Origin: Phalacrocorax aristotelis
Taxonomy: Eukaryota > Chordata > Aves > Suliformes > Phalacrocoracidae
Direction: 5' to 3'
Assembly (NCBI RefSeq): GCF_949628215.1
Contig: NC_134288.1
Span: 1,116,001-1,180,000, forward strand
DNA: 64,000 nucleotides
Part shown: piece by piece, positions 1 through 43,760 of the stretch
How the letters are laid out: each line of letters begins with the position of its first letter
Position numbering within the stretch: the first letter of the stretch is position 1
Position numbers and translations under genes: made by a program
Notes under the pieces: model-generated
Database searches by the model: none
What the model was told of the DNA's origin: nothing
What the model saw: only the letters and a program-made list of their open reading frames with translations

Positions 1-3000
1 CAAAGAAGAGGTTGAAATACAGCTCACGGGATGTGACTCCTACCCACACCGTAATGTTTTGGAGACAATCGGGAAAAGAATATTAGTTTGGGGCAACACT
101 TAACACGCCTTTCCTTTCAGAGGAAACTTTTTTTTTCCTGGTTTATTACATCAGAAAAATAAATGGAAAACAATGGGAAAAAATCAAACACAGGCTGTGT
201 TTTTCATCCGAAACTGCTCATTCACTTGTTGATAGGCAAGCTTTTCGGAGATCAGGGTGTGCGTGGAGCAGGGAACCGTGTGCTGCTCTGTGGGGGAAGC
301 GCGTGGGAAGGGGAAGCTCTGGGGCTGCGTGAGGGGACTGATCCTGTGGGTCCAGTTCATTGCCTTTGCAGCACTCTTACTGTGTCATGTCTGATGCGCT
401 TTTTGTTTAGTGATTCCTGTAGGCAAAACAAATGTAAGAAATTGATTTCTCACGGAAAAGAGGTTTTTTTGCTTATTGTTTTATGAAGGGTTTATGAGCT
501 CTGTGGCTGAGGTTTTTGGCTATTTATTTACTGCCTCTCTTCCCTTGCCAGAGGAAATTCGTGTGCTATGGGCTGGGGAAAATGACAACTCTGAAGCACG
601 GAGTCCCGATGGGATGAGTTTCCTGGTAGCAGCTCGGGGTGCAGGGGAGAGTTGTTCATTTGTGGACTTTGTGTTTCCTATTGCCTTTGACTCACAGCCA
701 AATTCCTCTGCCGTCCCAGCATTGTAGTGGTTAACTTGAGTCATGCTTAACAAGCTTGGACAGCTAATACTTCCAAGAGCTTCTCTGCATTTGCTCCTGC
801 TTAGTTTTTTCAACAGAGTCGGCAGAGACAGCTGCAGCTGGAGAGATTTGCTGAAGAACAAAACGGCCTAAAAAAGTTGTGATGAAACAGCGTTATCTTT
901 GTTTTATACTTTTACCCACCAGTGTCTTGTGGGCTCTGCTAGCTGAGAAATAACCCAATCCCTTGCAAACTGCATCTGTTGTGCATGAGTTTTCAAGGGA
1001 CTCTGTGTTTCAGCTAATAAATGACTGTCAGCCCTTTAAATGAAGAAAGACAGAGGGCCATTATTTTGCTAATGCCACGCATTTAGGAATGTTGCTGCTT
1101 CAAATATGTAGCTTTGCAGACTGAAAGCCTTGTGCTCTGCAATCGGGCTATTTGTAGGGAGTCAACAGCTGGCACCCTCGGTGACACCGGGCAGTCTGTG
1201 TATGGCCTTGCCTTGCAGGTGCTCCACCCTGTAATTACAACCTTGGTCTGCTCCTGCCCCACACCGCTGCCGGCTCCTGTGCCTCCTTTAGAAAAGCTGA
1301 AGTTGTGGTGGGTTTTTTGTGGTCTGGTGGAGTTATTTTAGACCCGAGGTGGGTGTCTCAAGAGATCCTTTTAGTCCCCATCCCTGCGTGCTCTTGCTAA
1401 GGCAGCTGACCGGTCCCAAGGTACCAGCTGATGGGTTTCTTTTTTCTGGTTTTGTAGGTTTCTTTTTTGTTCCTGTCTTCCCAGTCTTTACTCACTGACA
1501 TCATTCAGAAACCTCTGTAAATGTTTTTTTCCTTGTAGCTCAGTGTTCCCTTGTGTAGCAAATGAACACCTCTGTGCCTGGTGTAAATGGGTCTCTGGCA
1601 CCTGGCTGTTTGCTTTGTTCCATCATGGCTGCCATGGTCTCTGCTTTCAATGAAGATAGTACAAAAATTGTTTTTCCTTTCTGTATGAGGAAACCATGCC
1701 CCGTAGCAGTGCAGCATGTTTATGGCTGTGCAATGCCTTGCATGACTTCACTAAGCCCAGGATAATCTATCCATGCACAGAAATGATGAAAATCAGTTGG
1801 CTGCAGAGTCCTGTTCCTCACACAGTGTGAGTGGTGTGAGCTGCCAGGGTGGTGGAGCAAGTTGCTGGGTTTATGTGGTGGGGCAGCTTTTCCAGAACAG
1901 CTTCTGATTGTGGAGTCTCCTGTTCCTGGGCTGCTCTCCTTGGCATAGACTGCCTGAGGCAGCTGGTGCAGGGTCCCTGGCAGTAAGGGCTTTGTGGCAG
2001 TGCTGTGAGGAATCCTTGAAATCAGTAGCGGTGATATAGAAGGCTGTAAAGAGTAAATATCAGTCCTGAAGTAGCTGGGCAGCAAGCTGGGTGAGTCAGG
2101 ACTTTTGTCAGTAATTTCTGGAATGACAGAGAAGGCAGCAGGTGTTGCTGTGACCTTGAAATAGCAGGAATATCATCTGTGTGACATCACTTGCTTTGGC
2201 ACAGGGAGAGCACTGGGGGTGTGCTGCTTCTCCAGGGCTCTGGGCTTTTGCCCTTCATCCTTTTGGCAGGTACATCTTCTCTGCCTTGTTCCTGCAGCTG
2301 TATCAGCGTGATGCTCTTGGCACAGCCCTGTCAGCATTGGGAAATGTTGCCCTGCTTAGGTCTGATTTACTTCTGTTTGGCAGCTGGTGAGAGGTGTGGA
2401 GACTTAGAGGGCCATGGAAACGGGAACAAGCCATGTACAGCTTTCTGGTCACTGACCAGGATTTCAGTGAGTAGGTAGCCCTATGGTGCTGGTGCTCCTT
2501 GGGAAGGCAGGAGACTTGTGTGGGTTCTGGCTCCATTCCTTCCTCTTGCCCTGTGTCCATCCCCCTGATTAAAAACAGGAGCAGCCCAGGCCTAATTGTA
2601 GGGTTATGTTCACACTGGGAGGCTCTTGGGTGCTTTGAATCCCATCTTGGGCGGATCCTGTATGACTCAGTGCCAGCACACGTTCATGGAGGTGAATAAA
2701 GTCCAGCTCTGCTCTGGCTGGAAGCATCTGTCTTATCTTGGTTTGACTCAAGAAGACATGAGGATAAAGCAGACGTGTGACCTTGGGTGCGTCTCTGCAG
2801 AGATTTACACACTTGGAAGGATCTGGCTGGTGCAGCTGGCGATGACCTGACATGAATACCCGCTGCCCCTTCGGTGGGGACGTGGACAGGTGGGATGGCT
2901 GCAGTGACACTCACTGAGCCGTGCTTATGGCGTACACGCTGGTACGAATCCTCCCTGAAACTGGTAACCTCTGGGGGCAATGGGAGGGTGTCAGGCTGCT

Positions 3001-6000
3001 GTCCTGGGGCTAAGCTCAGGATGCCTTGGTGGGCAGTAGCAGGGGATGGAGAGCAGGATACGTCCCAGCCACGGTGGTCAGTTGCTGCTGAACTTGCAGG
3101 CTGTCCTGTAATGCCTTCACCTAAGCAGCTGTGAAGTATTTCCTCTCTAGGGTATTGCTAAGATTGAGGTCTTCCCATGTAAATCCTGTTTGTTGCGGAC
3201 AAAATCTGGTTATGAGCGCGTTGAGGTGGGATGCAGTCCCCATCAGAGTGTGACACCACTGGCATTGCTCCGAGTCCTGGCGGTGATGGACCTGACCATG
3301 TGTTCTGGGATTGATGCAACCTGTGGCTGTGCAGGTGGTAGGACATCACTGAGCTGCACCAGGCCTCAGCTCCCCTCCAGAGCACCCAATGCCCCCTGGG
3401 CAAGGACTACCCGGCTAGCACCGAGCCTTCCCCACAGCTGCCTACCCTCCAGCAGCTGGGATTTGGATGGGGCTGTGGACCCATGCAGCACATTTTGGAA
3501 GGAGAGGGTGGGAATGAAAACTGCCAGTACATTCCCCCCCGCCCCGTCTGAAACTTGTTCTCAGATGCTCAGCCCTTAAAAGGAAAAACGACTCTGCTGA
3601 AGCCTTCACTGAGCTTAGGAGGTGCCGTTGCGTCTGGGACTGGGGGTTTGGGCCCTGTTCTGATGTGCAAAATGGAAACTCTAGCCATAGTGGCAGGAGA
3701 GATCCAGGGGTTGCCATGGCAGCAGCTCGAGGGTGAAGATGGCTTGTCTGGCCGGATCCTGTAGCCCAAGGAAACTGGCTCGCTGCTCTGTTGTAGCCTG
3801 GGGCTCAAGCTCTGCAAGGGATTTTCTTCCCTAGTCGTGCAAAACCCCAGGGTCATCTGGAACAGATAAGCAGGAGAAGCTGTCCAGCCGGATCCATGTG
3901 CTTAGCCAGCCTGGGGATCCTTGCAAAGAGCAGAGGGAAGCAGCTGTAACCTTTCTGATGCTGAATGTTTTTTGACATCTTATGTCTTTCACCTTCTGCC
4001 CAGGCTGTAGCAGCCACAGCTGGTCTCTGGCCATGGTGCAGTCAGAGGTGCTCACCCTCACCGACAGCTTGGGGACAGAGAGAAGCGAGAGGCCCTCGGT
4101 GTTCAAGGGAGCAGCCAGCCCCACTCTGCACCTCCAACAGAGGAGCTGCGGCAACAGCCTGTGCTTATCTGGGCCGTGCAGGCTCAGGCAGAGCTATGCC
4201 CAGTCTGCATCTGTCAAGATTTGTTTTTTTTTTTAACGGGAATGGATTTTACTTCTCCCCTCAGGTGCAATTTACTTTAGTGTTGGCCTGTGCAGTCCCC
4301 TGGTGGCTGTGCCTAAACGTCTGGTACCTGAACTCCTGCTCTGTTAGTGCCCATCCAGCAGGTGCCGTATGTTCTGTCCTGAAGCCATGCAAACAGGGAT
4401 GTTTCCTGCCCCTTGCTCTTCCCTCTGTTGCAGAACCCCTGTCCTGTGGAGGAGGGATGGAGCATGGGGTTTGGTTTGTTGGTGGTGTGTAGTTTTGTTG
4501 TCTTTTTTTTTTAATTAAAAACGCCAAAGTAATGAGAAGCTTTGTGTGATAGAACCTTTTCTAGGCTCTCTTCTATCTCTAAGCCACCCAACTCATGGTA
4601 CTGTGCTCTGTTCTCCTCTCTGTAATGTGTCAACAGGCAGGGCTCTGCTTTCAGAGGGCTGCCCCCATTGTGTTCTTGCTGGAGCTGAGCATACGTGCTC
4701 AGGCTTTGAGCAATTGCAGCCATTTGTTCTATATTTTCACTGTCTGGTGTGTCTCCTGTGAAGCAGAGGTTGGTTTGTTTGCACAATGCTTATTTTTGGA
4801 AGCAGGAGAGTTTTAGGAACAGGCTGACATTATGTTTATTTTAGTTCCCCTATAATTTTTGTTAGAAGGATGCATGTGTATTTAAAATAAGTTCAGATAT
4901 GGGGGAGGGGGGGAGAAGGTTGTTTTGGGTACATTTTTTTTCTTTTTCCTAAGATCTAACTTACAGCCTTTCTGGACTTCACTGAGAGAAGGCAGTAAAT
5001 AAACCTTAGTTGACTGAATCAGCTGCTGGAGCATCCTTGCAAGGAGCTGGTGCTAGAGTTCTTCCTGGCCTCTCCAGCTCCAGGATATAGATGAGTTTTA
5101 CAGCCTTGTCCTGGCTTTGATGTGCAAATCTGGGTGGCTTGGAGCCACCTGGGGGTTGTACTTTGTTGCTCAGCATCTGCAGTGAGTGAAATATTTCTAG
5201 GGCAAGTCTGTCTGACAACCCACCCAGTGTGCTGGGGTGGCTTTGCCCACTGTGCAGAAGGTGAAGGGGCAAGCGTGATCCTCTTGAAAGAAGCTGTGCT
5301 GATATTAGGGTGCTTGAGCACAGCCCAGACTATTCTTCAGCAAGTTTGAGAGCCTGAACCTGCAAAGGAGCAGTGACATCAGCAGCTTCAGTGCCTCTGG
5401 GATGGTACCTGCTCCCCATTCCTTAACTGGTTTGCCTTGGTGTGCTGTTGGGGTCTCCCTTTGGAGAACTTGAGATTGTAAACATGCCTTTGTTTTCCAC
5501 AAGGCTGCTTCTGCTCCCTCTCATGGGCTCCTTGTCGCACTCTCCGTTAGCAGCAAATGAAGGAGGCTCTGAACTCCCTGTCCCTGTAGGTCAGATCATT
5601 TCAGATGCCCATCTCATCACCCCAGCCATTTGTTGCAGCAAGGAGCCCTGGACCCCATGCACATGTCCCTGCCTTCAGCTGGTGTCACAGCATGACAAGT
5701 CTCTGAGAGTTGTAGTTCAATCTCTGTGTGTGTCTGATGGCCAAACTCTTCATTGCTTGTCCTCAAAGGGGGCCAGTTCATAGGCACTTAGTCTCAACCT
5801 TGACAAATCCTCATGTTAGATGACCTCTAATGATGGGTTCTGCCCAGTCCTGGGGCCCCACCATCACCTGGACTTTGCAGAGGCTTCAGCAGCCCTGGCT
5901 TGGAGCCATAGGCAAAGAACTGCAGTTTTTTGTGCAAGGACATGGCAAGGTGGCTGCCCTGCGCAGGGCATGGTAGCAACACCTTATCTATGCATGGTAT

Positions 6001-7000
6001 GGAGATGATGTAAAGGGAAGTATCAACACTCATAAAGGTCATGGTGGCCTGTTGCCCCTCAAGTTCTTCAGTCTCCTGCTGTCCAGGAGGGTCCCCTGTG
6101 CACTGAGTGCAGCCATCCTTCTGAAATACTAAATACGAGACCACACACTGAAACAGAGTCCTGTTACCTGGAGGAAGAGCTTAATTTCCCAGTTGCTTTT
6201 CTTTGTGTTGGGGCCACCTTTGAGCATGCTGCAGGCTCCCTTTGAGGGCACCAGTCTTCAAAAATCTTACTTGGTATGCAGTCATGTTTGGCCGAGAAGG
6301 GCTTGGTGCTGCCCCAGCTCTCTGCGTGGCTCATCCCAAAGAAGGGAAGTGGGGCAAGGAGGTGGGTTCTTGGCTTGGAGCACAGAAGTCCAAAAATTAC
6401 GAAACACGGAAGGGAAATGGGGGATCAAGCTGTAAGCGCTCCCCTTGCAGCCATGCAGAGGGGCTTGCTCACAGCCTGGTGTGAAGCCCCCTGAGGCAGG
6501 GGTTTCCCGTGTCTTTCCTTGAGGGTGTCTTTCCCTTGGCCTTCTCAAGTTGGTGCTGAGCAGTGTGCCCAGGTAATGAGTGGAGAGAAGGCTTCATGCA
6601 GAGGGCTCTGTGGTCACATTGCACTGGTTTCAAGCAGACAGCTCCAGCTGAGGAAACCTCTCTACTATTCTTATTTTTGCACAGCCTTATGAAGAACTTG
6701 TGGTGTCCAGGGACCATGCTCAGCTGTCCAGGCTGCCGTGACACTTGGGTGATGGTGGCAAGAAAACCAGCTCTACAGGAGAGTAGTGGCTGTTCAGCTT
6801 CTTGGGGTTTCCCAGCTCTTCCTGCAAGTGACTCTTCTCCTGTATCTAGTCCCTTCCATTTCTAGTCCTGCTCCCTTTCTGTTAGTTAAAAAAATTTTAT
6901 TCTCTCCTGGACTTGTGCTAACATTTATAGTTGTTTGTGAGAAGATCTAATCAGGAGGTGCTAGCAGGATGGTCTTGCAGACTGGAATACCCTTTAAAAT

Positions 7001-7034
7001 TGTTGTTGTTGTTGTTGTTATTATTGTTATTATA
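7001..7034. repeat. TTG/TTA trinucleotide microsatellite
   Basis: Uninterrupted TGT-phase TTG units pass into mixed TTA and TTG units. It is a simple repeat in non-coding sequence and could be length-variable. Confidence 0.85.
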
Positions 7035-8081
7035 CATTCCCAAGCTTTGCCAAGCAGGATTGGCAGCCAGGAGGGACCCACGCTGTTTTTGGAGGAGCAA
7101 AGTTTGCAAATGTCCATCACCTTTGTCCCAAGGTCTGGCCGGACAGAGTCCAGCAGCTTGGCCTCTTACCTGCTCTGTTTATACAACACACTATAAAAAA
7201 AAATAAAGCTGCTAGCCTGTGAGGGCTAAGCCTTCAGGTGGGAACAACCCTGCCTGCCCATGTGAGATGCAATTGTGCACAAAAAGCTCTACGTTTCCTC
7301 CTGCTTTTTGCACACCTGGTGCACCATCCCCCCATACAGCAAGCGCCCTGCTGCTTGGGGACTGAGGCCCACCCCCCATGGCCCTGCCACCTCTCCAAAT
7401 GGCCACGACACATGCCTCGGGCATGCTGACTATTGGCAAGCTATGAGGTGTCGAAAGTATTTGTGTACTTGCTCAGGACACAGAGGAAACCCCTGAAATC
7501 TCTCCCAGTAATGCAGGAGGATACATACTGGGAGTGTGGGTTTGTTTTTGGAAGCAAGTGGGGATTTTGCTGAAATTCCTCCATGTTGCAGGCTCTGGTG
7601 ACTAGGTTAGTTCCCTGGCACTGCTGTGATGCTGATGGGCTGCATGTCCCCACGCTTGAGCTGTAGCGGGGGTTTGGTCTGGGTTTGCAAACTGGGTCTG
7701 CTGGCAAGTCCTGTGCCTGGGGATGTTGAGTCCCAAGAGGTGAGGTGGACTGAAACCACCGCAGTGATCCCACCAGTGTGACCAGGCACTGCTGTGCTGG
7801 CAGGAGTGGGCACATGCTCTGTGGCTGCTGTGTCACCCAGCGCTTGGAGCTGAGGGGATGGGGAAATGTGTTATTCAGACTATTCCCAGGAAACTTCTTC
7901 TTTAACCCTATGAAGGGGAGTTGGAATTAAATTTTTTTGTGTCCAAGTTATGGCCTTATCTCTCTGCAATTCTGGGTTTATCACGTCTTTCCAGAGTTCC
8001 TGATGTTATGTTCAAGGCTTGTGTGGCAGCCCAGGGCTGGCCCTGCTCCAGGAATGTGCTCCTTGCTTTTCCTTTTCTTGC

Positions 8082-8110
8082 TTTACATATGAATATGATT
8101 CATATGTAAA
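8082..8110. repeat. Perfect 13-bp inverted repeat with 3-bp loop
   Basis: The left arm TTTACATATGAAT (8082-8094) and right arm ATTCATATGTAAA (8098-8110) are exact reverse complements around ATG. It could fold as a hairpin. It is too short for a microRNA precursor and has no T-run like a bacterial terminator. Function unknown. Confidence 0.9.
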
Positions 8111-10458
8111 CTCTTTGGTATTTGTGTGTTCTGTGCACATTTTTTCCCTGGTTAAACTCCACCTCAGTCATCCTCAGCCCCTCAGTCTGATGGGGAGCAA
8201 AGAGGTCACCAACCTAAGTCATCCACTTACGTGTCTTTTCACAACTGCATGGAAATAATTAGGCTGACTTTGTGATTCCCACCACGAGCCATGGCCTGGG
8301 GCACTGGTACAGCTGTTCGTGTTGCACCTTAAATCAAATAGGGGAACTGATCTAGTTTTGACCAAAAAATACCTAACAACAAACCAGATGTTTTCTGGAC
8401 ATAGGGTTTTCCAAGTGGGATCCATTTGCAGGCACACTCTTGGCAGTGCCCTACCCTGCTCTGGCAAAGGTGGGAGGCCAGGTGAGCTGATCTGGCTGAA
8501 AATGGACCTATGCCACAAAAAAAGAAAAGTGGCTTTCACCTCGATCAGCTTCCCAAGCCACCCTGTCTGTGGTAGCCTGAACAGCTGCCCTCTGAGGCTG
8601 TGTGGAGGTCAGCAAGGTAGATGTCATGGTGGGGAAAACTGCACCTTTTCAGAGGCAGTTCAAGTCTATTTTGGGTTGGACTGACACAGTACCTATCAAT
8701 TTTGCATCCTCTAAGAATTGAGGAGCAGCCTGCTGCTTAGGGGTGTGTGTCAGACTGCTCAGCATTGAACACACCTATGGTTTTCCTAGTGGGGAGGTGT
8801 TATGTGCAATTAAATCCCCTCACAGTCTTGCTGGATAGGAGGAGATGGCACTGACCTTCCCCAGAAAGCAGGGGCAGAGCTGAGGGCTGCACTGCCTGCC
8901 AGCAAACACCACCTCTCCTGTCACTGTGCCAGCAATGCTGAGCACTGGGAGCCGAGGCTGCCATCTTGGATGCTGCGCTGCTGCCACTGTCAACCCAGAC
9001 CCCTCCGAGGAACCACATGCCAGCAGCGGAGGGTGTGTGAGAGGGATGCAATGGGATCTCCCTTCTCCTGCCGCTCCTCTGGGAACGGCTCCTGTGGCCG
9101 TGCCCTAGCCAGGTCGGGACACTGGGCACGAGCGGGTTTCAGGGGTGGCCCTGGAGCCACCCCATCATATGGTTTTGATTAATAACAAAACCAGCTTTGG
9201 TTAAATAAGATCTCCATCTGCAGCCTCCACTGACATGGGGTGGAGAAGGAGGGTGGAGGGCCGGGACTTGAGGGGGTATGAGGAGGAGTTGGGGAGCACA
9301 GGTAGATTTTTTTCTGTTTTCAGCTGCACACTCGAGTGTGCTGCCAGGGGTGGCATTGCTTTAGTGGCAGCATCTCTCCTGTGGAGGAGGAGACCTTGCT
9401 GGGATTTGCACCCTCTTCTGCTTACCAGGCCAGCCAAAATGGTTTTGGCTGCAGCATCATGGAGGCGTTGGCTTTGCTGAGCTCCTCTCCTCTCACCCAG
9501 GCCAGCTTTTTGGGTTAGGTGGGTCAGTCTTAAAGGCTGATGTGCCATGTATGAGGACTGTGCAGCCCAACACCTCTGTTGCCACAAAGCCATCAAGTTG
9601 ATCTGGAAAACCAACCCTACAGCACTGCCCACGTTCTGCTCTCGCTGAGCCCTAGGCAGGGCCAATGTGGGTGCTGGCAAAGGAGCCTGGCACTGGAGAG
9701 GCTCCTCTGAGCGGCAGAGGGGTTACAGATCAGTGGCAGGCTATGCCTGTCCTTTGGGTCACCTTACACCCAAAGGGTCATCGAGGGCTTGGTCCCGTCA
9801 GCCAAGGGAAGAGGGGAAGAGTGTACAATGGAGATGGAGCGGACTCGTCCACCAGTCGCTCCCTGCATTTCTTTTGGGCAAGCAGGTGTGGGCTTCAAGC
9901 AGGGACTGGGTGGCCCAGAGGTTCCCTCCAGCCCCACAGCTTGTAAGCCCTGCAGCAGGCGCTCACATGGGCAAGCTGCCCATGTTGTCAGGAGCCGGGA
10001 GTTTGGTCTCCCAAGGTGACATGAACAACAGGGTGCACCTCCCAAAAGGAGCAGATCCTGCTTTGCAGATCCTCCATGCTCTTGAGAGTGAGTTCTCTCG
10101 TGCATCTCTCTAGGCGCTGGCACTCCTGCAATCACGCCAGCCCTTGATGTGGGTTATCGGATCATCAGCAGGTGATGCTTGCCTGTCCCATGCTGCTTGT
10201 CCCAGGCTGGGATGTCAGGGCTGGGAGTGGGGGTTGTTGACCCCTTCTCTGTACCAGGGAGCTGCTGAGTTGGCTTGGCCCAGTCTCAAACTCTTTCCCT
10301 CATCTTCGCCTGAGCTTGTTAGATTGCTGAATGGCCCCAAGCAGCACTTTGAGCTGCAGCATGGTTGCCTGGCCCAGAGGCAGCAGCTCTGTAGGACTCC
10401 CAGACCAGTTTGTCTTGAGCCTCTGGCCCAGACTAACACAGCTCTTATGCCCCTGCAG

Positions 10459-41255
<30,797 letters not shown>

Positions 41256-42431
41256 GCCACTGGCCCTGGGGTCCAAGACGTTGTTCTGGGGAGTCTCTGG
41301 TGCCTGAAGTCTTCTCCCCTCCACTTAGGCTTCTTCCCTTGCCCTTGCTGTTGTTGCACCCTGAGCACCTCCCAGCATACAACCTTGAGGACAAGGACTA
41401 GGCACTCCTGGAAGGCTCAGGCTATTCAGCACCAGAAAGTCCTTGGGCATGCCAGGCCAGATTCCATGGTTCCTGGCCTTGTGTGTTAGAGGGGTGCAGC
41501 CCTCCTCCCTGGAGCCACAGGACTCGTTGCTTATTGAAAGGGCTGTGACATCTGTGAGGAGCTGCTACCTGGGGCAGTGAGACTCTCCATCTGCCTCCTG
41601 GAGGCAGAGTTGACTTCAGGGAGGATGTCACTCCTGCGGGGTAGCATGACGTGGTCCTGGGGAGATGCTGCATCATTGGGGATAATTCCACTGCTATGGA
41701 GCCAGCCTGGTTCACCTCTGTTTGACTGCTGGTTGGAGGCGTGAGGGTTGTTCTGATGCCTCACAGTGCTGCTGGTAGAGGGATGTGGAGGTGCAGGGGG
41801 TTTGCTGAGGCAGAGGGGTTCCTTGGACTGCCCTGGTCAGTGGAAGCGCATTGCAGCCCAGGGAGAGGAGGTGTTTGAGCCTCTGCTGCTGGTGGCTAGA
41901 TAGGCAGACTTCACAGAGCTGGGAGCCCTAGCAGGCTGGGTCCGCGCAGTGTCCACCTCACCTCCTTTAGGCAGCTTCAGAGCTGCACAGCAGCATGTGG
42001 TCAGCATGTGGGACCAACCCTTTGCTGAGCTAAACCAGCACCCACCTGTGCCACGGGGGCTGGGGGTGAGGGAGGGCCACAAACCTGACAATGAACAGAT
42101 GAACAACCCCTTTGGTATCCTCCTACCAAGGGCCGTATCATCTGGAAGGGTAACCCCAGCAGCCTTGCAGCTCCTCTGCTACAAGCAGTGTGAACTGACA
42201 CCAGCTTTCCATCTGAAACGGTGCTCAGAGCAGCCTCCACGGCTCCGGCACCCCCTGCTTCCTGGCACCAGTTCCTTCCCAGACCACTCTGCTGGGGACT
42301 GAATACCAGTTTTGCCCACCCTCCTGGTACAGCCTAGGTCTAAAGAAAGCAGGGAAGGCCCCCAACAGTAAGAAGTGCTCCTATGCTCAGATGTGCCCTT
42401 CCAGGAAGAGCAGCAGCATTGCCATATGCTC

Positions 42432-42437
42432 ATTAAA
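42432..42437 (+). terminator. Candidate proximal poly(A) signal ATTAAA
   Basis: This is the second commonest vertebrate poly(A) hexamer, about 1.2 kb after the stop codon, with a GT-rich downstream stretch (CTGTGGCACCTGTGG) 20-45 bases on. Inferred from sequence only. Confidence 0.4.
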
Positions 42438-43220
42438 TGCTGATACTGCGTGAAGTCAACTGTGGCACCTGTGGTCTTCTCACATTCCCACGGGAGTTGC
42501 AGACGGGTTGGGAAGGGAAGGGGAAGGAAGGGAAGAGCAGCTGAGGTGTGGGGGAGCCTGTGTAGGAGTGGTGTCAGGTGGGCAGCTCCGTGTTCTCACT
42601 GCTGCTGTTAAACCCCTGCAGCACAGCAGGGACAGTGTCTTCCAGAGGCAGCTCATGGATTTCCCCCCAGCCTCCAGATACTGTTGCATGTTCCTTAGCA
42701 AGCAGCAATTTCTAATTCTGTGGCATCCTGGTGTTACAATTCTCTTCCTTTGAAGTGTTTTTCCTGCTAGAGGCAGGCCTGCTGCAAAAAGCTGCAGTGC
42801 TAAGTCTGCTGGTACTATCCAAGGTTGCATTTGCGTTTCTGCATCTTCCTCCCTTTCAAGTGGGGACCTGGGATCCTCCTCTCCTGATTGCAGTGGGGAG
42901 CTGAGCCCTGCCAGCAGTGAGATTTAAAGCTGATGTCTAAATCTGTACCTAAAGTTTGAGCATAAGGTGCCACGTGCAGAGAGTGCCCCGAGCCTGCTGG
43001 TTACTTGGATCTCTGGATGTGCGTAAATGGGGTTTCCAGGGCACACGTTTGCTCGGATGAACTCCACAGCAGGCATTCAGTTTGTGCCTAGCTGAACGAG
43101 GGTTGTGGTTCCTCACCTTGTACCAGGTGCTACTGTGGGCCAGGAAACCTTGCTCCTGTGTCAGGATTAGCTCTGTCAAACATGCCCCCAAAAATGTGCC
43201 AGGATCTGCTTCACACACCC

Positions 43221-43286
43221 GTCCCATCCCATCCTATCACATCTCATCCCATCCCATCCCATCTCATCTCATCTCATCTCATCCCA
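43221..43286. repeat. TCCCA/TCTCA pentanucleotide microsatellite
   Basis: About thirteen pentamer units alternate between ATCCC and ATCTC forms, with a few variants (ATCCT, ATCAC). It falls in the presumed 3' UTR and is likely length-variable. Confidence 0.9.
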
Positions 43287-43725
43287 GTGCTTTGAATCCG
43301 TTCAGCTCCATTCTGAAGCGCTGAACAACTTGTACTTCAGATGTGGGGCTGCTTTCCCAGAAATGTGGACAGTCAGTGGGTTACCAGCTCTGCCATATTG
43401 TACGGAATTTTGAGTCGTTGAACAGGCTCAGGGTGCCACGTCCTCCCCTGCCATGGGCTGGAGCAGCCATGTGATGCCTGCCCCCCTCTTTGGGCTGCAG
43501 ATGCATATGCCTGTGACAGGCTTCACCTGCAGCCAGCCACCACATAGGTGATCCATGTTACTCCTTGCACTTAGCTGTAGCAGGCAATCAAACCATAGGC
43601 ATTTGCTGCTATTACAAATGAATGCTTCTTGCCAGGGCTGTAAAATAGGCTGATAAATGACACTGGATATTATTTTCTTTGCCAACAGATTTGTAAATAC
43701 GAATCAGTAAAGCGGCCTCTCCTCT

Positions 43726-43739
43726 ATTAAAATAATAAA
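43726..43739 (+). terminator. Candidate distal poly(A) signal, ATTAAA plus AATAAA
   Basis: ATTAAA at 43726-43731 and AATAAA at 43734-43739 are followed by a T-rich stretch with TTTTTTGTG. This is the best signal between the stop codon and the PHF20 promoter. Confidence 0.5.
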
Positions 43740-43760
43740 TATAATCTCCATGGTTTTCTC

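Larger units (their letters stand above)
1..10458. other. Upstream intron or 5' flank of the ARHGAP39-like gene
   Basis: No supported exon, RNA gene or large repeat was found. The first readable exon starts mid-codon, so coding sequence lies upstream, but no counterpart of the short N-terminal exon of ARHGAP39 was recognised here. A small trinucleotide repeat and one perfect palindrome are listed separately. The stretch has no CpG island, so the promoter is probably left of the window. Confidence 0.6.
41256..43760 (+). other. Probable 3' UTR of the ARHGAP39-like gene
   Basis: Non-coding sequence follows the TGA. Two plausible cleavage regions exist: an ATTAAA at 42432-42437 followed by a GT-rich stretch, and a stronger cluster at 43726-43739 (ATTAAA and AATAAA) followed by a T/GT-rich stretch. 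The right end is therefore about 42.46 kb or 43.76 kb, and both may be used. Confidence 0.55.

Noticed and set aside
7202-7208. AATAAA near 7202 as the end of an upstream gene
   Set aside because: No coding exon on either strand precedes it, and the sequence is better explained as intron of the ARHGAP39-like gene.
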